From NCBI GenBank assembly GCA_030549495.1, contig JAUIRK010000106.1, forward strand, positions 515,001 to 579,000: 64,000 bases of DNA, given 5' to 3'. The translations under genes were made by a program, and so were the position numbers. Below, one piece after another: positions 1 through 12,523 of this stretch. Every line of letters begins with the position of its first letter. Position 1 is the stretch's first letter. The DNA comes from Nectonema munidae. Taxonomy: Eukaryota > Nematomorpha > Nectonematoida > Nectonematidae. The notes beneath the pieces were generated by a model. The model was not told where the DNA came from. It did no database searches and saw nothing but the letters and a program-made list of their open reading frames with translations.

Positions 1-349
1 TTTTTTTAAATAAAAAAACTTCATAAATTCTTTATTGTGTACGGTAGAAAGCGAAATAACGAATTTCAATGGACCTTTAAATTTATTTTGTTTTATCTCG
101 ACTAAGCTTAATGCTTAGTAATTAAAAAGGTGTCTTGCAAAGTAAAAAAATTTTAAAAGAAGATCGGCACTATATATACTTGGTTGGTCGATTTTTTGAT
201 TTTTTCAATTATTTCATAGAGGTATTTTTGTGGATTTTAGTTGAAGTTGTATACTTTATGAAAATCGTTGAATTATTAAATAATATGCCCATTTGACATA
301 AAAACGGACGACTAGCTTTGCTCATTAACTTATTAAAAAAGGTTTATCT
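1..349. other. AT-rich, no feature seen
   Basis: No coding signal, repeat or RNA structure was recognised in this leading stretch. Confidence 0.5.
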
Positions 350-1200
350 CGGCTTTCAAAACTTCTGTGATACTTCTTCCCACACCTTGAAAATGAGAAG
401 GAAGATTTGGAATAATTGGTTCGCTATTAGTTTTAATTTGTTGCCGTAATTCTTCATCAGAAATGTGCTGTATGGTAGGTGGTTAAAATAAAGCAGTAGG
501 TGTAAGATAAATCTTTTTTTTTGCCATTTTTTAGCATTTCAATTAGCCATTTTTTCGCCTTTATAATTCCTTTTAATTCTTAAAACAAACATTGTTTTAA
601 TTTATTGCAAATAATTAAAATATAAAAATTTCCTCGTGTCTAATATCTAGAATTGTTTTGAGTCCGACGTTTCTTATTTTCACATCCTTATTTTTGATCA
701 TTGCATAAAGAAAGCTGTGAAGCAGTAAACAGAAAACATTAGCTTGTAAATTTTGTTTAACGATTCTTTTTACATCATCAAAAGGATATAAGTTATTAGT
801 GCCATTTATTGAGATTGTTCTATGAGTCAAGTAAGTTCCTTGAGATTTTCCATCTTCAAATGTGAACGTAAAATGATTCTCAACTACAACACATTTTTTT
901 AGTATATTTTTATTTTCGTGTGTCCTATTTTTTTCTTAGTAAGTGTCCTATTTTTTTAATCTATTTTTCTGGGGCTTATTTTCATCTCATCATTACTAAT
1001 TATTTTTACTTTAGGTTTAGCTCTGTCTAATTTATACTTATTAAATAATATATTCAATATTTCGTCTAGGTTAAAGAGTATAGAGCGTTTGCTAAAGCTG
1101 CACATAAATTTAATGAGTAATCATCAAAGGAAACTTTATAAGGTTCCGAATTTTTTAATTTATACAAAAAAGCCATCATCAAATTGGTTTTGTGCCACGT
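350..1200 (-). pseudogene. Relic of an unnamed invertebrate gene family
   Basis: I do not have a named domain for this. On the minus strand a broken reading frame can be followed: a central block (about 940 down to 615) containing FTFEDGKSQGTYLTHR and FLYAMIKNKDVKIRNVG, then in another frame (about 475 down to 350) PPTIQHISDEELRQQ followed by PNLPSHFQGVGRSI. The order resembles a multicopy uncharacterised protein set I recall from arthropod and Hydra genomes, where a central 'AM(V)xD...IR' block is followed by 'PPxxxxLSDEE' and then a '(C/S)HTQxVER' motif; here that last motif reads SHFQGVGR. Several frame changes and stops separate the pieces, so this is a decayed copy. The family match is from memory, not a search, and function is unknown. 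Confidence 0.35.
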
Positions 1201-1514
1201 TTATTAATTTACTTTTCAATTTTATAATATCTTTTTAATTCACAAGCATGTCAAAGTTAAATAAGAAAACATAATCTAAACAAAAATCTAACTTCTATAA
1301 ATAGTTTTTTTAGTTAAAAACGAGAATGTTCTTGCATAAATTTATTTGTTTTAAAGAAATTTGGATTTTTTATAAAATTTAGCATACTTTTTAAATAAAA
1401 TCTCTTCATTAAAATTAGCATTATAAGAGGAATTAGTTATAAACATATTCGTTATAAGTGAAAACAACTGTTTTTAATCATAACAGGAAATTAATTTTTA
1501 CAATTAATCTAAGA
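1201..1514. other. No feature seen
   Basis: AT-rich sequence without a supportable gene or repeat. Confidence 0.4.
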
Positions 1515-1664
1515 ATGTTGTCATTTCTTATAGACTTGCCCCCTGAGAAAAAGTTGTTTATATTGTTAAGTGGTATAGGAATTTTTGGGCTAGCATTAAA
1601 ATTTTTTGGACTTAAAATTTTTGGATTTTTAAGTTCCTCGTTGTTCAAATTCTTGTCTACCTAA
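1515..1664 (+). CDS. Possible small membrane protein or terminal exon
   Basis: Unrecognised. An open frame from ATG at 1515 gives 49 residues ending TAA at 1662-1664. It has a short polar start containing DLPPEKK, then an almost continuous hydrophobic stretch (LFILLSGIGIFGLALKFFG) able to form one membrane helix, then KIFGFLSSSLFKFL, a basic/hydrophobic tail. A splice-acceptor-like TTTCTTATAG lies just before ACTTGCCC at 1534, so this could equally be the last exon of a host gene encoding a tail-anchored protein. The surrounding 600 bp have no other coding signal. In AT-rich DNA, chance hydrophobic frames are common, so confidence is low. Confidence 0.2.
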   Translation: MLSFLIDLPPEKKLFILLSGIGIFGLALKFFGLKIFGFLSSSLFKFLST

Positions 1665-3289
<1,625 letters not shown>

Positions 3290-3592
3290 AAAATTGAAAT
3301 TTGAACATTTTACTTTCAGTATACAATATAAATTCAGGCAGAAATTTTTTCAACTTATATTTTACATTTTTGTATATGATCTGTTCCGAAAACAAAATAT
3401 TACCACTTTTCAAATACATAAATTTATAAATGATTATTTAATATTTATATCAAGTTACTAACTCGGTTAAAATGTATCGTCTTGCTTGATGCCTACAATA
3501 TTCAAACTTTTTCAAGGTTACATATATGTAAATATATATAATGCAGTAAACTCTCGATAACTCTAATTGGGATAAGTCGAAATTTCGCTTAA

Positions 3593-3608
3593 CCTTCGCA
3601 GGACACAC
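3593..3608 (+). repeat. piggyBac left terminal inverted repeat
   Basis: CCTTCGCAGGACACAC directly after TTAA at 3589-3592; exact inverse of 7400-7415. Confidence 0.96.
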
Positions 3609-3830
3609 GTTTTTGTACTTACACGAAGGACACAGTCATGGACAAAAAAGCCCACGTTTTAGAAATGTAAATTTTATTTAAAAGATTTTAAAACCAACAA
3701 ACCTTAACAACAAAATATCAAAATTTATATCTATAATAATTAATTTTAATTATATGTTCGTAAATTGTAAATAAAAACATCCTGAAAAAAATTGAAAAAA
3801 AAATTATAAAAATTTAATTAGTTTTATATT

Positions 3831-3841
3831 TAACGCCATCT
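3831..3841 (+). repeat. piggyBac subterminal inverted motif, left
   Basis: TAACGCCATCT, with the reverse complement AGATGGCGTTA at 7077-7087. Inverted internal repeats near both ends are a known piggyBac feature used in transposase binding; assignment here is by position and exact match. Confidence 0.6.
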
Positions 3842-4086
3842 AAAAAAAATACATTATATGCAAAAGGTAAGTATCTGAAAATTTTTGTGCGTTTGTATTT
3901 ATGTGTATAGTGTACAAAATACTGCGAGCAAGTATTTTATTTGTATATATGCCCACACGTGTGAGTTTGTGCGTGATTTAGAAATGAGCGTGAGTTAGAG
4001 AATACGTAACATGACTGCATGTTATTGAACCAGCGTAATTGTGAAAATAATCAAATAAAGATAGATTATGAAGAATGTAATGTATG

Positions 4087-4445
4087 TGATCTCAATTACT
4101 TGAAATACTGTAATAAATACAGGCGATTTGTTTATCTTCAGCTTTGTGAGGTTTTACACATATTTGTCATCCAATACTGTACCCAATAAAGGCGATTTAC
4201 TTTACTTTTCATCTTCAACTAGAGAAGTTTGTGTATACGGCATGCATAAAATATGTGTAGTGAACTCAGGCATATTTTTTGCAACATACGTGATCTAATT
4301 ACATGAATTACTGTAATCAATACGGGAAATTTGTTTATCTTCTTATCTTCAGCTTTGTGAAATTCTACACAATTACATATTTGTCATTGAATACCGTAAC
4401 CAATAAAGGCGATTTCCTTTTTTTTTCGCTTCAACTTTGAGAAGT
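4087..4445 (+). repeat. Diverged tandem duplication upstream of piggyBac transposase
   Basis: Two successive blocks (about 4087-4247 and 4288-4445) share the same order of motifs: TGATCT-AATTAC, ACTGTAAT-AATAC, TTTGTTTATCTTC, CAGCTTTGTGA, ACATATTTGTCAT and AATAAAGGCGATTT, with scattered differences. The duplication lies between the left inverted repeat and the transposase start, where the promoter should be, so it may double a regulatory or binding block. Confidence 0.75.
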
Positions 4446-4602
4446 TCGATCACATTTACAATTCATTTTTTCTTCTGCAACTTTTTTAATCAATACTTTC
4501 AAGAATTGAATTCTTTCACGTCGATATTCTCATAATTTTTTTTTTGAATCTCCTTATCCTAAATTTCTATTTACTTTGCTGAAATTTAAAATTTTTTCTC
4601 TT

Positions 4603-6380
4603 ATGGAATTTTCCGCATCTACATCGTCAACAGATTTTACGGAAGAAAGTGATTCTTTTTCAACAATTTCAGATTCTGTAGCATCAGATATCTTCACAGG
4701 TGAGAGTAACTTAGAAGATATAGAAGATGAAGAGGAAGAAGAAGAAGTATATGACACTGAAAATTCTTCTCTTAGAGCTCCAGATGGAACACAGTTTTTT
4801 TGGGAAGCTGAACAATCTTCAAGAGGCAGATCTCAAGCTAGAAACTGTAGAGATATTTCAGCTCGTCCTTTTGGATCTTCTGGGGCAGCAAAAAACTTAA
4901 ACGAAATTTCAAAAATTTTTGAATTGTTTTTTGATCCCCATTTAGTTTCTTATATATACGAAATGACTTATAAAAAAGCGGATTATAATTACAAGTAAGG
5001 TTATTTTTTTAATACATTTTCACATCGATGCAATTAAATCATTATAGGAAAGAGTCTCCAAGGTGGTTAGATTTGAAAACTTGTTATGAAAAGTTTGTTG
5101 TAAGTGATTTGCTTGCTTATTTTGGCTGCTTGCTTTTTTTGGGTCAATCTAAGGACCAAAGAATTTCGACTAAAGCTCTTTTTTCAAATGACGGAGATCC
5201 TTTTCTACGTGCGGCTCTCGGGAGAAGAATGTTTCAATTCATTAAAATTTTTATACGTTTTGACAATGCTTCTACCAGAGACCCTTTAGACAAATTGGCA
5301 GCTATTAGGCACATTCACGATGCTTTTTATGAAAAATGTCATATGTTTTGGACACCCCTTGATGCTGTAACTATAGATGAACAGCTAGTTAAATTTCGAG
5401 GTGGCTGTTCCCTAAAAGTTTACGATGCAAAAAAACCGGGCCACTATGGTCTTAAATTTTACCATCTAAACGACTCTAAAACTTATTATGTAATGAAACC
5501 TCAAATTTATATTTCGGGATTGGTAGATCGGGGGTATTTTTCAAGTTTAGAAATTTGTAAACGTTTAGTAGAAAGCAGTAACCTTCCTTCAGGATGTGGT
5601 ATCTATCTTGATAGGTTTTTTACATCTCATGAATTAGCGGAGTGGGCTCTTTCCAAAAACCTAACGATTTGTGGGACCGTGAATCCTATACGGAGATTTG
5701 TACCATATATTTTAAAACCAAGATATTTGCGTACTTTAAATTTAAATGAAACCGAAAGTAAAATTTTGTATTCAAGTGTTGCATCCCTTAGTATTTATAT
5801 ACCTGAAAAGCATGCTAGAAAGAATTTTAAAGCTGTTTATGTTTTATCCACACAGCATAGTAGACGTGTTGAAATTACATCAAATAAAAGAAAACCTGAA
5901 AGTTTAATATCCTATAATAAACATAAAAGCGGAGTAGATTGCTTCAATAGAATGACTCGTGATTTCACTAGTTATAAAACTAGTAGGCGATGGACCATTG
6001 CTGCATTTTCTAATTACTTAGACATCGCTGCCTATAACACGTGGATTATATATAAGCACAATTGTCCTACAAATGTTACTTCCGTTCGCCATGGAGGTAG
6101 AAAACATTTTTTGAAAGTTTTATCTAAAAATTTAAGTTATAGTTCTATGAAAACTAGGGCAAACACAGTACAAATATCAAGACCTATCAAAAACCTTTTT
6201 TTATACTATGGCTTTTCTCCTCAAATTGAGACAGCTGAGAGTAGTTGTAGCCGGGGGTACTGCTCTATTTTAGAATGCAGACCTAGAACTCGGGGCACAA
6301 GGAGGTGTTCAAAATGTAAACAATTTATTTGTAAAAAGCACACTTTTTTTATTTGTTCTTTTTGCCACTCATATTTGTAA
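4603..6380 (+). CDS. piggyBac transposase, two exons (4603-4994, 5048-6380)
   Basis: This is a DDE/D-type transposase that cuts and reinserts the element at TTAA. ATG 4603 is the first in-frame start after the AT-rich leader. A 53-bp intron (4995 GTAAGG to 5047 TATAG) joins the frames exactly, giving 574 residues, close to the usual about 590. The N-terminus is Ser/acidic rich (EEEEEE around residues 44-50), then comes the DDE_Tnp_1_7 core. Putative catalytic aspartates are D241 (TIDEQLVKFRG), D319 (YLDRFFTS; the family often has DNFFTS) and D428 (KSGVDCFNRM). Spacings of 78 and 109 match the family pattern. The C-terminus (about 530-574) is the cysteine-rich zinc-binding domain with C-x5-C, CSKC, CKKH and CSFC pairs. 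No stop or frame change is seen. Without splicing, translation would end at the TAA at 4996-4998, so splicing is required for full protein. Confidence 0.95.
4995..5047 (+). other. 53-bp intron in piggyBac transposase
   Basis: Donor AA|GTAAGG and acceptor TTATAG|G; removal restores frame across a Lys codon and removes an in-frame TAA. The size fits other short introns seen on the minus strand near 36.7-37.0 kb. Confidence 0.85.
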
Positions 6381-7076
6381 TTTTCTCTCAACATATATTG
6401 TTCAATTATGGAATGTGTATCTATAACAAGAGGCACTATAAAATATTTCATATGTAAAAAACTTTTCTGCAAAATGCACACATTATCAGTCTCCTCTATA
6501 TTATTTAAATTTGTAATTTACTTTTTTTACTGTTTGCACAAAATATGATGATATTATTTTCAACTTTCTGTGATCGTTTATAATAGATTATTTATCTAAT
6601 AAATCATTTTAAATTAGATCTTATCTATTTTTTATGTAAAAGTTTTTTGACCTTTATACATTTTTATAAAAGTGATGATTATAAATCTTTATCGCAAAAA
6701 TATTAAATATGAGCAAGACTTGATATCGTGTATTAAATTTAAAATATGATTGAATAATATTTACAGGGATGAAGTTGATTGTTTTATCCTTTCAACAGTT
6801 TCAAATTTTATTTATGATAACAATAAAAGCTACACCCATTATGCTTTGTTTTCTTTTATTGAATTTAATCTTATTCGTATATTAATATTGACTGATTTTT
6901 TCATTTTTATAAGTTTTGGTTTATCATTTTATCTGAAAAATTTTTATGAAAAGATTGAAAACTTTTTTACATTAAATTTTCTCTAAATCGTTCTTTATGT
7001 TTTGAATTTTTGGAATAAACTTTTTCATAGTTTTCGAAAAAAGTTATAGATATAAAGTTAGACATCAAATAAAAAT

Positions 7077-7087
7077 AGATGGCGTTA
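7077..7087 (-). repeat. piggyBac subterminal inverted motif, right
   Basis: AGATGGCGTTA, reverse complement of 3831-3841. Confidence 0.6.
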
Positions 7088-7399
7088 AAATGTATTTTTT
7101 AAATTTCTGTAAAATCAGAAAAAATTAAGATTTTTATTTTTTATTTATGTGAGATTCATATGGTGACCATGAACTAATTATTTCAAACTCAAATTTTGAA
7201 TATTTTACAAAAAAAATTTTTTTTTGTGGTCACAAAAATCTATAAAAAATGTGTATGAAGTTAGCTAAATTTTTAATATTAACACCAACTCAAACTTCAC
7301 TAAATAAGTTAAATTTACATGGTAATTTTTGGACAGGTTGTATATTTATTATTCTAAGAAAAACCCCATTGAAAATGTTGAATGGAGTAAAAAGCCCAT

Positions 7400-7415
7400 G
7401 TGTGTCCTGCGAAGG
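7400..7415 (-). repeat. piggyBac right terminal inverted repeat
   Basis: GTGTGTCCTGCGAAGG, exact inverse of 3593-3608, followed by TTAA (7416-7419). AAAAAGCCCA lies immediately inside; the same block occurs internally near the left end around 3645. Confidence 0.96.
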
Positions 7416-7898
7416 TTAACTCACTCATGCGTGCTTTTATGCCAACTTGCATGCCTTGATCTTCAGTTAACTCGAACTCGAAGAACTTCAATTATTCTCA
7501 ATGACACTTTTCAATGCTCTTTGTGAATTGTGTAGTCCATCATGTTGCTAAATATTTCAGATGCTTGTTTTAATGACAAATCAATAGAAGTGTGGATCAC
7601 GCACGTGTTCATTTTTTTCGTTTTAGAACATCTAATAAATTACTCGCATTTATTAGGACATGATTTATTATTGTCTTAGCCCAAAGTGTCGCCATCTTTT
7701 TCATGTAATTTATCGTATTTTTGTATATATTCGTTCCTGTTCATTTTATAAAATAAAATATATTCAAAATAATTTTTTTCTTAAGCTTTGCTCGCTTAAC
7801 TAGCGCATATGACACTGCAACTTTGTTTAACTCGTACTTCAATTAACGCGAAATAATTTGATGTCTTCCCAGGACTTCGAGTTATCGTGAGTCTACGG

Positions 7899-9667
7899 TA
7901 TATTCTTTCTCACAGGTAACAAATTTTTTTTTATTCATTATTTAAAAACTATTCAGATTTGTTGTTCCCCAAAATATTTTTCAGGATGACTGTCTTACTG
8001 ACTTTTAGCCTTGCTAACATTCATTTATTTCTTAGTTATAATTCGAAAGATCCTTTCTAGCCCACGAAAATATACCAGAATGCGAAACAAGCTGGCGTGT
8101 AACACGATTAGTGTTGTCTATGATAGTGGTAAACAAGTATAATTATGAGGTTGTCTCGTGGCTGAATTTAAAAGAGGCGAATTGCCTTTTAAAACGCATT
8201 TTATACTCGTAGATAGCTTTGTAACAGTATTTAGAGTCAAAAGATATAAGTTGTTGCATTTGTCAAGTGTAGTTAATAAAGCTGAAATTATTGAAAATAG
8301 AATTAATCTCGCCACCACTTCATTCCATTTTCAACTAACAATTCTAAAAAGTGTACTTGAAAAGCTAGTTACGATGATTTAATCATAGTATATATTGGGA
8401 ATTATTTTCTATATTCTACATGGCTTAAAGAAAGCTTCACATTTTTTGTGGCCCACCCTTGCGATGTGAACACACTTTGCGAAATCAGTATCTATACTTG
8501 TGATCTAAAAGTTCACAGGAATCCGTATGTTTGCTTTAAAAGTTGTATTTTTTAACACTCCTTGCTAATACTATTTTAATCTAGTTAAGTTAGCTTTTAA
8601 TGGTCACATTGCCTCATTCATTGCAAATGCGTCTATGATGGCTTTAAAAAGTATATAGGCATTAATGATAGTATATCAGCGCTATAGTTAGCTTCATATT
8701 TTCCCCTTGTCAGTGAATTTAATAACTGTGTTTGAAGTTCATTAGTGCGTAAGAAATTAATCGTGTAATAAAAGAAATGATCACTTAGTACATTAAAATA
8801 TCTTTAAAGAGATTTACCAATTTCGCCATTTTTAAATCACTTATCTAAAATTATCATTTACGTGTACAGTATTCTAACATCGTCTGCACTTTGCATTGCG
8901 TCTCCACGTTAGTCAAAATTAAGTAAGATATGTTTATTTCCAAGTTAATATCTAATTATAATTTTTGTGAGCCATTACTTTCTAGCTAATTTTTTTGAAT
9001 CTTGATTTTGACCATGAACTTTGTTTTGGAAGCGACTAAATCACCATAAATCAAAACCAGGAAAAGATATCGTAAAGTGTTAATTAACTTAACAATTCAG
9101 CCAATAATTTTTTAATAAAAATTATCACGACAATTTGTGAAAACCTATTTACAACTAGAAAATATTTTTAGTAAATAAAACTTTGCAAAGAGTTTTTATG
9201 CGCAAAGACTCGCCGTTCCGACATGAGCTAAAATTCCGACTAGATCTAAAAACGATGACAAATACCCCACAAACCATTTTTTTTCACTTGCAATTTTTTT
9301 TTGTTTTTTTAACAAGTTTTCGATTTTTTTTTAAATTGATATAAAAACTGTCACAAATTTAACAAAATCTATCAAATCATTTTAGCGAACACAGTATAAA
9401 AAATATCCTAAGACATTTTTTTAAATTTTTTTATAAAATAATTGAATATGTATAATTTTTTTTTCTTTAAATAATTTAATTTTAATACACTCTTGATAAT
9501 TAATGTAAAGCTCCGCATCAAAAGGTCAAATACTCTGGAGAATTTGGCATCTCGGTTCGTCTCTGCGACACTTGGCCAACAAAAAGTAGTGAGACTATTT
9601 GACCGAAGATAAGAAAAGATAATAAATACCGAAAGATAATAATTCTTTCAATTTTCATTTTCGTAGT
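7899..9667. other. No gene recognised
   Basis: Long AT-rich stretch. One 74-codon frame at 8158-8382 has no recognisable motif and is not called. Confidence 0.4.
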
Positions 9668-10137
9668 GCTTGATGCGCTACATCAAATGCGCAATTTGTA
9701 AACCCAAGAGTGGTGTTTTTTTTTAAAATTTTTTCGTTGTTTAAAGTTGGGATTTCGGTTAGATTAGATACATGACTTTAAATCTATATAAAAAGAAAAA
9801 AAGTTATTAAAATGTTATTTTCTAGATGTTTTTGAGTTTACCATTTAATTCTTTTTAAAAATGATGCTAAAGTTTTGAAGTTTTTGAAAAATTCACATAG
9901 ATAGGTAAAACTTTTATAATTTTTTCAAAAATACACGTTTTTTGTTAACCGAATGTGATCTACTGTGTAGATTCTACACTGTAGAATACGAATGTGAAAT
10001 TTATTTTCACTAAAATATCAATGTTCGTGCTAATAAATACAAAATTCTTATCTTTAAAGTTTGAAATCCAACCAAAATCCCAAATTTAAGCATCGCAAAA
10101 GGTATAAATCATGTTAAATGCAGTACATCAAACTCCA
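9668..10137. mobile_element. Candidate MITE with long diverged inverted arms
   Basis: The left arm (about 9668-9790) contains GCTTGATGCGCTACATC and later TTTAAAGTTGGGATTTCGGT. The right arm, read on the minus strand from 10137 inward, contains GTTTGATGTACTGCATTT and then CTTAAATTTGGGATTTTGGT in the same order. Arms are about 90-110 bp with substitutions and small indels, around an AT-rich centre of some 250 bp. No coding. The superfamily is not assigned because no convincing target duplication was seen. Confidence 0.5.
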
Positions 10138-11186
10138 CCAAAATAAATATTGAATAGATTTATCTTTCTGTATTTGTTATATTTTCGTTTCTTCTAGTAT
10201 CTTTTGGCAAGTTTCCTTTATTAGGGATGTTCTACCTGCAAAAATGTTATTGTTTTAATCTTGGTTGGTTTACTAAGTAAGAATTTTTAGTATTATTAAG
10301 AATATGGTTGAACCAGAAAAATGCTTTAAAATTTATCTCTAACGCCAAGAAGGTCAGATAGAATTGAAAAATCACACATCAAGCTCATAGATTTTAACGA
10401 TATTTGTCTTAAAAAAGAAAGAACAATGATTATTATTACTATTATCGTTAAATCTATAATGTTGCCCTTACTCATGTCTCAATCAAGAAGAGGAGCATCA
10501 GAAAGCAGCACCATCACCATCACTCCTATCTTCTTTTCGTAATTATTTTTACATCCATAATATGATTACAGCATCTCAGAGTCGATTCTCTACCAGTTTC
10601 CGTTAACCATATTTATTATTATTGAAAAAATTTTGCTGGTTGACGTAGCCACAATCTTTGATTTATTTCCTTCTGCTTCCTCATCTTCCTCTCTGAGAAA
10701 TGATTATTCATTCATCTGAGTGTCATTGACATTTTGCAAATGTACCTAAAATTTGCCTAACAAACACACACACACAAAGCACATACATAATGCACATACA
10801 TGCATCCATTTGCCAAAACACATACACAGACAGACACTGTATATCATTGCGCACACACACAAACACAAAATTGCTCAAAATATTCAATAACGTGTATTTT
10901 AAGATGTAGGAGCACAGCATCTTAAATTTCAAATAATTTAATTTTTCCTACTCAAATTACAATGGAGTGGTGGTGCCTACTACATATACATACATATACA
11001 TATATTTGTTTCCATAAAAATTGATTCACCATCGTAAGTATAATAATAACAATAATAATATATTTGTGATCAGAAGTAGCGTGTTATTTTTCATGACTTT
11101 TTTGATTATTTTTCTTTTTATCATTGCAAATGGGCGATTTCTTATTCGTTTCTCGCTTAACTCAAAACATACAGGATCATTTAAAG
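10138..11186. other. Simple-sequence-rich, no gene
   Basis: Contains short (ATT)n/(ATC)n tracts near 10430 and 10500 and a CA-rich block at 10767-10868. Open frames here follow the simple sequence and are not called. Confidence 0.5.
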
Positions 11187-11225
11187 CAGTGGTTCCTAAC
11201 ATGGAGTGAGTCCATAGATTTTTGT
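11187..11225 (+). mobile_element. Solitary hAT-like end
   Basis: CAGTGGTTCCTAACATGG has the form of hAT (Charlie-like) terminal repeats. No inverse partner was found nearby, so this is a truncated or decayed copy. Confidence 0.4.
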
Positions 11226-11442
11226 AAAAAAAACTTAAAATGATGAAAAATAGTCAGTCAAATTGTAGGTCTAAAAATAACTGAAGGAAAAAGCTAACTT
11301 TTAATTGAATGAATAGTAAGCTTGTGACTTTGTTTCTTTTCCTGCTAAATTTGCGTAAAATTTGCTTTGCTTCCCTGAATTTAACGTTATTTGAGATAGA
11401 ATAATTTATGGGCACATTTTTTAACTTTTTTATTAACTTTTT

Positions 11443-11660
11443 GGGGGCGTGAGTAAGGTTGGTTAGATACCGGGTTTGGATAACTCAAGGTCTAGGGTTC
11501 GATTCCTTATCAAGCCTACTTTCCTCATAGTTCGTTTAAGGCTTTTTTCACCATATGAAAAAATGTTAGTGCTTGTGAGTCCCTATTTATGTAATTTTTA
11601 TATACAGACGTTTTTTCGTTTGCATGGGGCACCAGCTTTAGAGAAATAGAAAAATTATTA
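11443..11660 (+). mobile_element. tRNA-derived SINE
   Basis: The head GGGGCGTGAGTAAGGTTGGT followed by TAGATACC fits a pol III A box, and GGTTCGATTCC about 40 bp later is a canonical B box. A body with GGGGCACCAGCTTTAGAG follows and the element ends in A-rich sequence near 11650. It cannot fold as a functional tRNA (acceptor arms do not pair). Related heads occur at 21440-21604 (minus) and 58665-58715. Confidence 0.65.
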
Positions 11661-12523
11661 TTAATCCGATTTTAGTGTGATTGATGAGTTTTAATGTGAT
11701 GAAATGAGAGCAGAATTCTTTATTTTTGAAATTTTTTTCCGTTCAGAGAATCTTTTAAAGATCAACAGAATTTGAAAAATTAAAAAACCCTATAAAAGTG
11801 AAAATGAAATAAAGTAAACTATGTTAGTTTTTGCAATGATAAATTTTCACCACAATTCAAAGTATGTTAAAAAATAGTTATCTATCGTTTCGCAAAAAAA
11901 CTAAATATCATTTCAACGTGGAAAGTGGTCTTAATTTTCGCAAAGACGAGCCAGATTTTTATATCAGCTAACCGTGACTAATATGTGGTTGAAATAAGGC
12001 ATGGACTCATTCCTTACACAAATAATTGATACGAAAAATACATTAATTCTTTCGTGACCAGTGTATGATACATAAACAATTTTACATTCGTCTGCTCTTT
12101 CAAATAGTTTTGTATATGGATCTTCTGCTTTTTAATAAATATCGTCTGATTTTTCTGATCACGAAATGGTTAAAGTAAAAAGAAAAAATTTTATATGTAG
12201 CGTTTTTTTGTATTTTTTTTCTAGATCCCCCCTGAGACAAAGGGGAAATTGATAAATTAAGACTGCGCCAATATAGACTCGGTAATTGGATAATGGACAG
12301 TTTGGATTGACCAAACTAGGATGTTACCAATTGGACATTGTTGTGTGATACGATACACTTGCTCATCTAAAGTTCTATCACCTAAAACACATTTGCCTAT
12401 TGACAACTTCCTCTAAAAATTAACATATCCAAATTCCACTACACGTCAAGGAGAGGTAATCTTCGATATACGCTTTGTCATCATCACCACGTAAGGAGAG
12501 TTTTACTCAGGTAAACAGCCTTT
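11661..12523. other. No gene recognised
   Basis: Nothing supportable; composition becomes less AT-rich after 12240. Confidence 0.4.

Larger units (their letters stand above)
3593..7415 (+). mobile_element. piggyBac transposon, apparently complete
   Basis: A 3,823-bp unit is flanked by TTAA on both sides (3589-3592 and 7416-7419) and ends in perfect 16-bp inverted repeats CCTTCGCAGGACACAC. It carries one transposase gene (4603-6380, one intron) on the plus strand. An 11-bp inverted subterminal motif TAACGCCATCT lies 238 bp from the left end (3831-3841), with its reverse complement at 7077-7087, 328 bp from the right end. This matches the layout of piggyBac elements (terminal plus internal inverted repeats, TTAA target). 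All hallmarks are intact, so insertion is probably recent. It landed in the TTAA of the older Tigger-type element whose inverted ends lie outside. Confidence 0.95.
3544..7898. mobile_element. Tigger/pogo-type MITE split by a piggyBac insertion
   Basis: The left end starts CAGTAAACTCTCGATAACTC (3544) and the right end, read on the minus strand from 7898, is CCGTAGACTCACGATAACTC, the inverted-repeat style of pogo/Tigger elements; a TA follows on the right (7899-7900). After removing the piggyBac unit (3593-7415) and one TTAA, about 530 bp remain, with no transposase-like coding, so this was a small non-autonomous copy. Its interior carries ordinary AT-rich sequence. The left flank lacks a clean TA, so the exact left boundary is uncertain by a few bases. 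Confidence 0.75.

Noticed and set aside
4554-4757. Minus-strand Ser-rich frame
   Set aside because: Antisense of the acidic N-terminus of the piggyBac transposase.
8158-8382. 74-codon open frame
   Set aside because: No motif, no splice context, and an overlapping antisense frame of similar length; chance likely.
10723-10932. Minus-strand Cys/Val-rich frame
   Set aside because: Follows a CA-rich simple-sequence block.
11443-11520. Functional tRNA gene
   Set aside because: A and B boxes are present but acceptor and anticodon arms do not pair; the sequence continues as a SINE.
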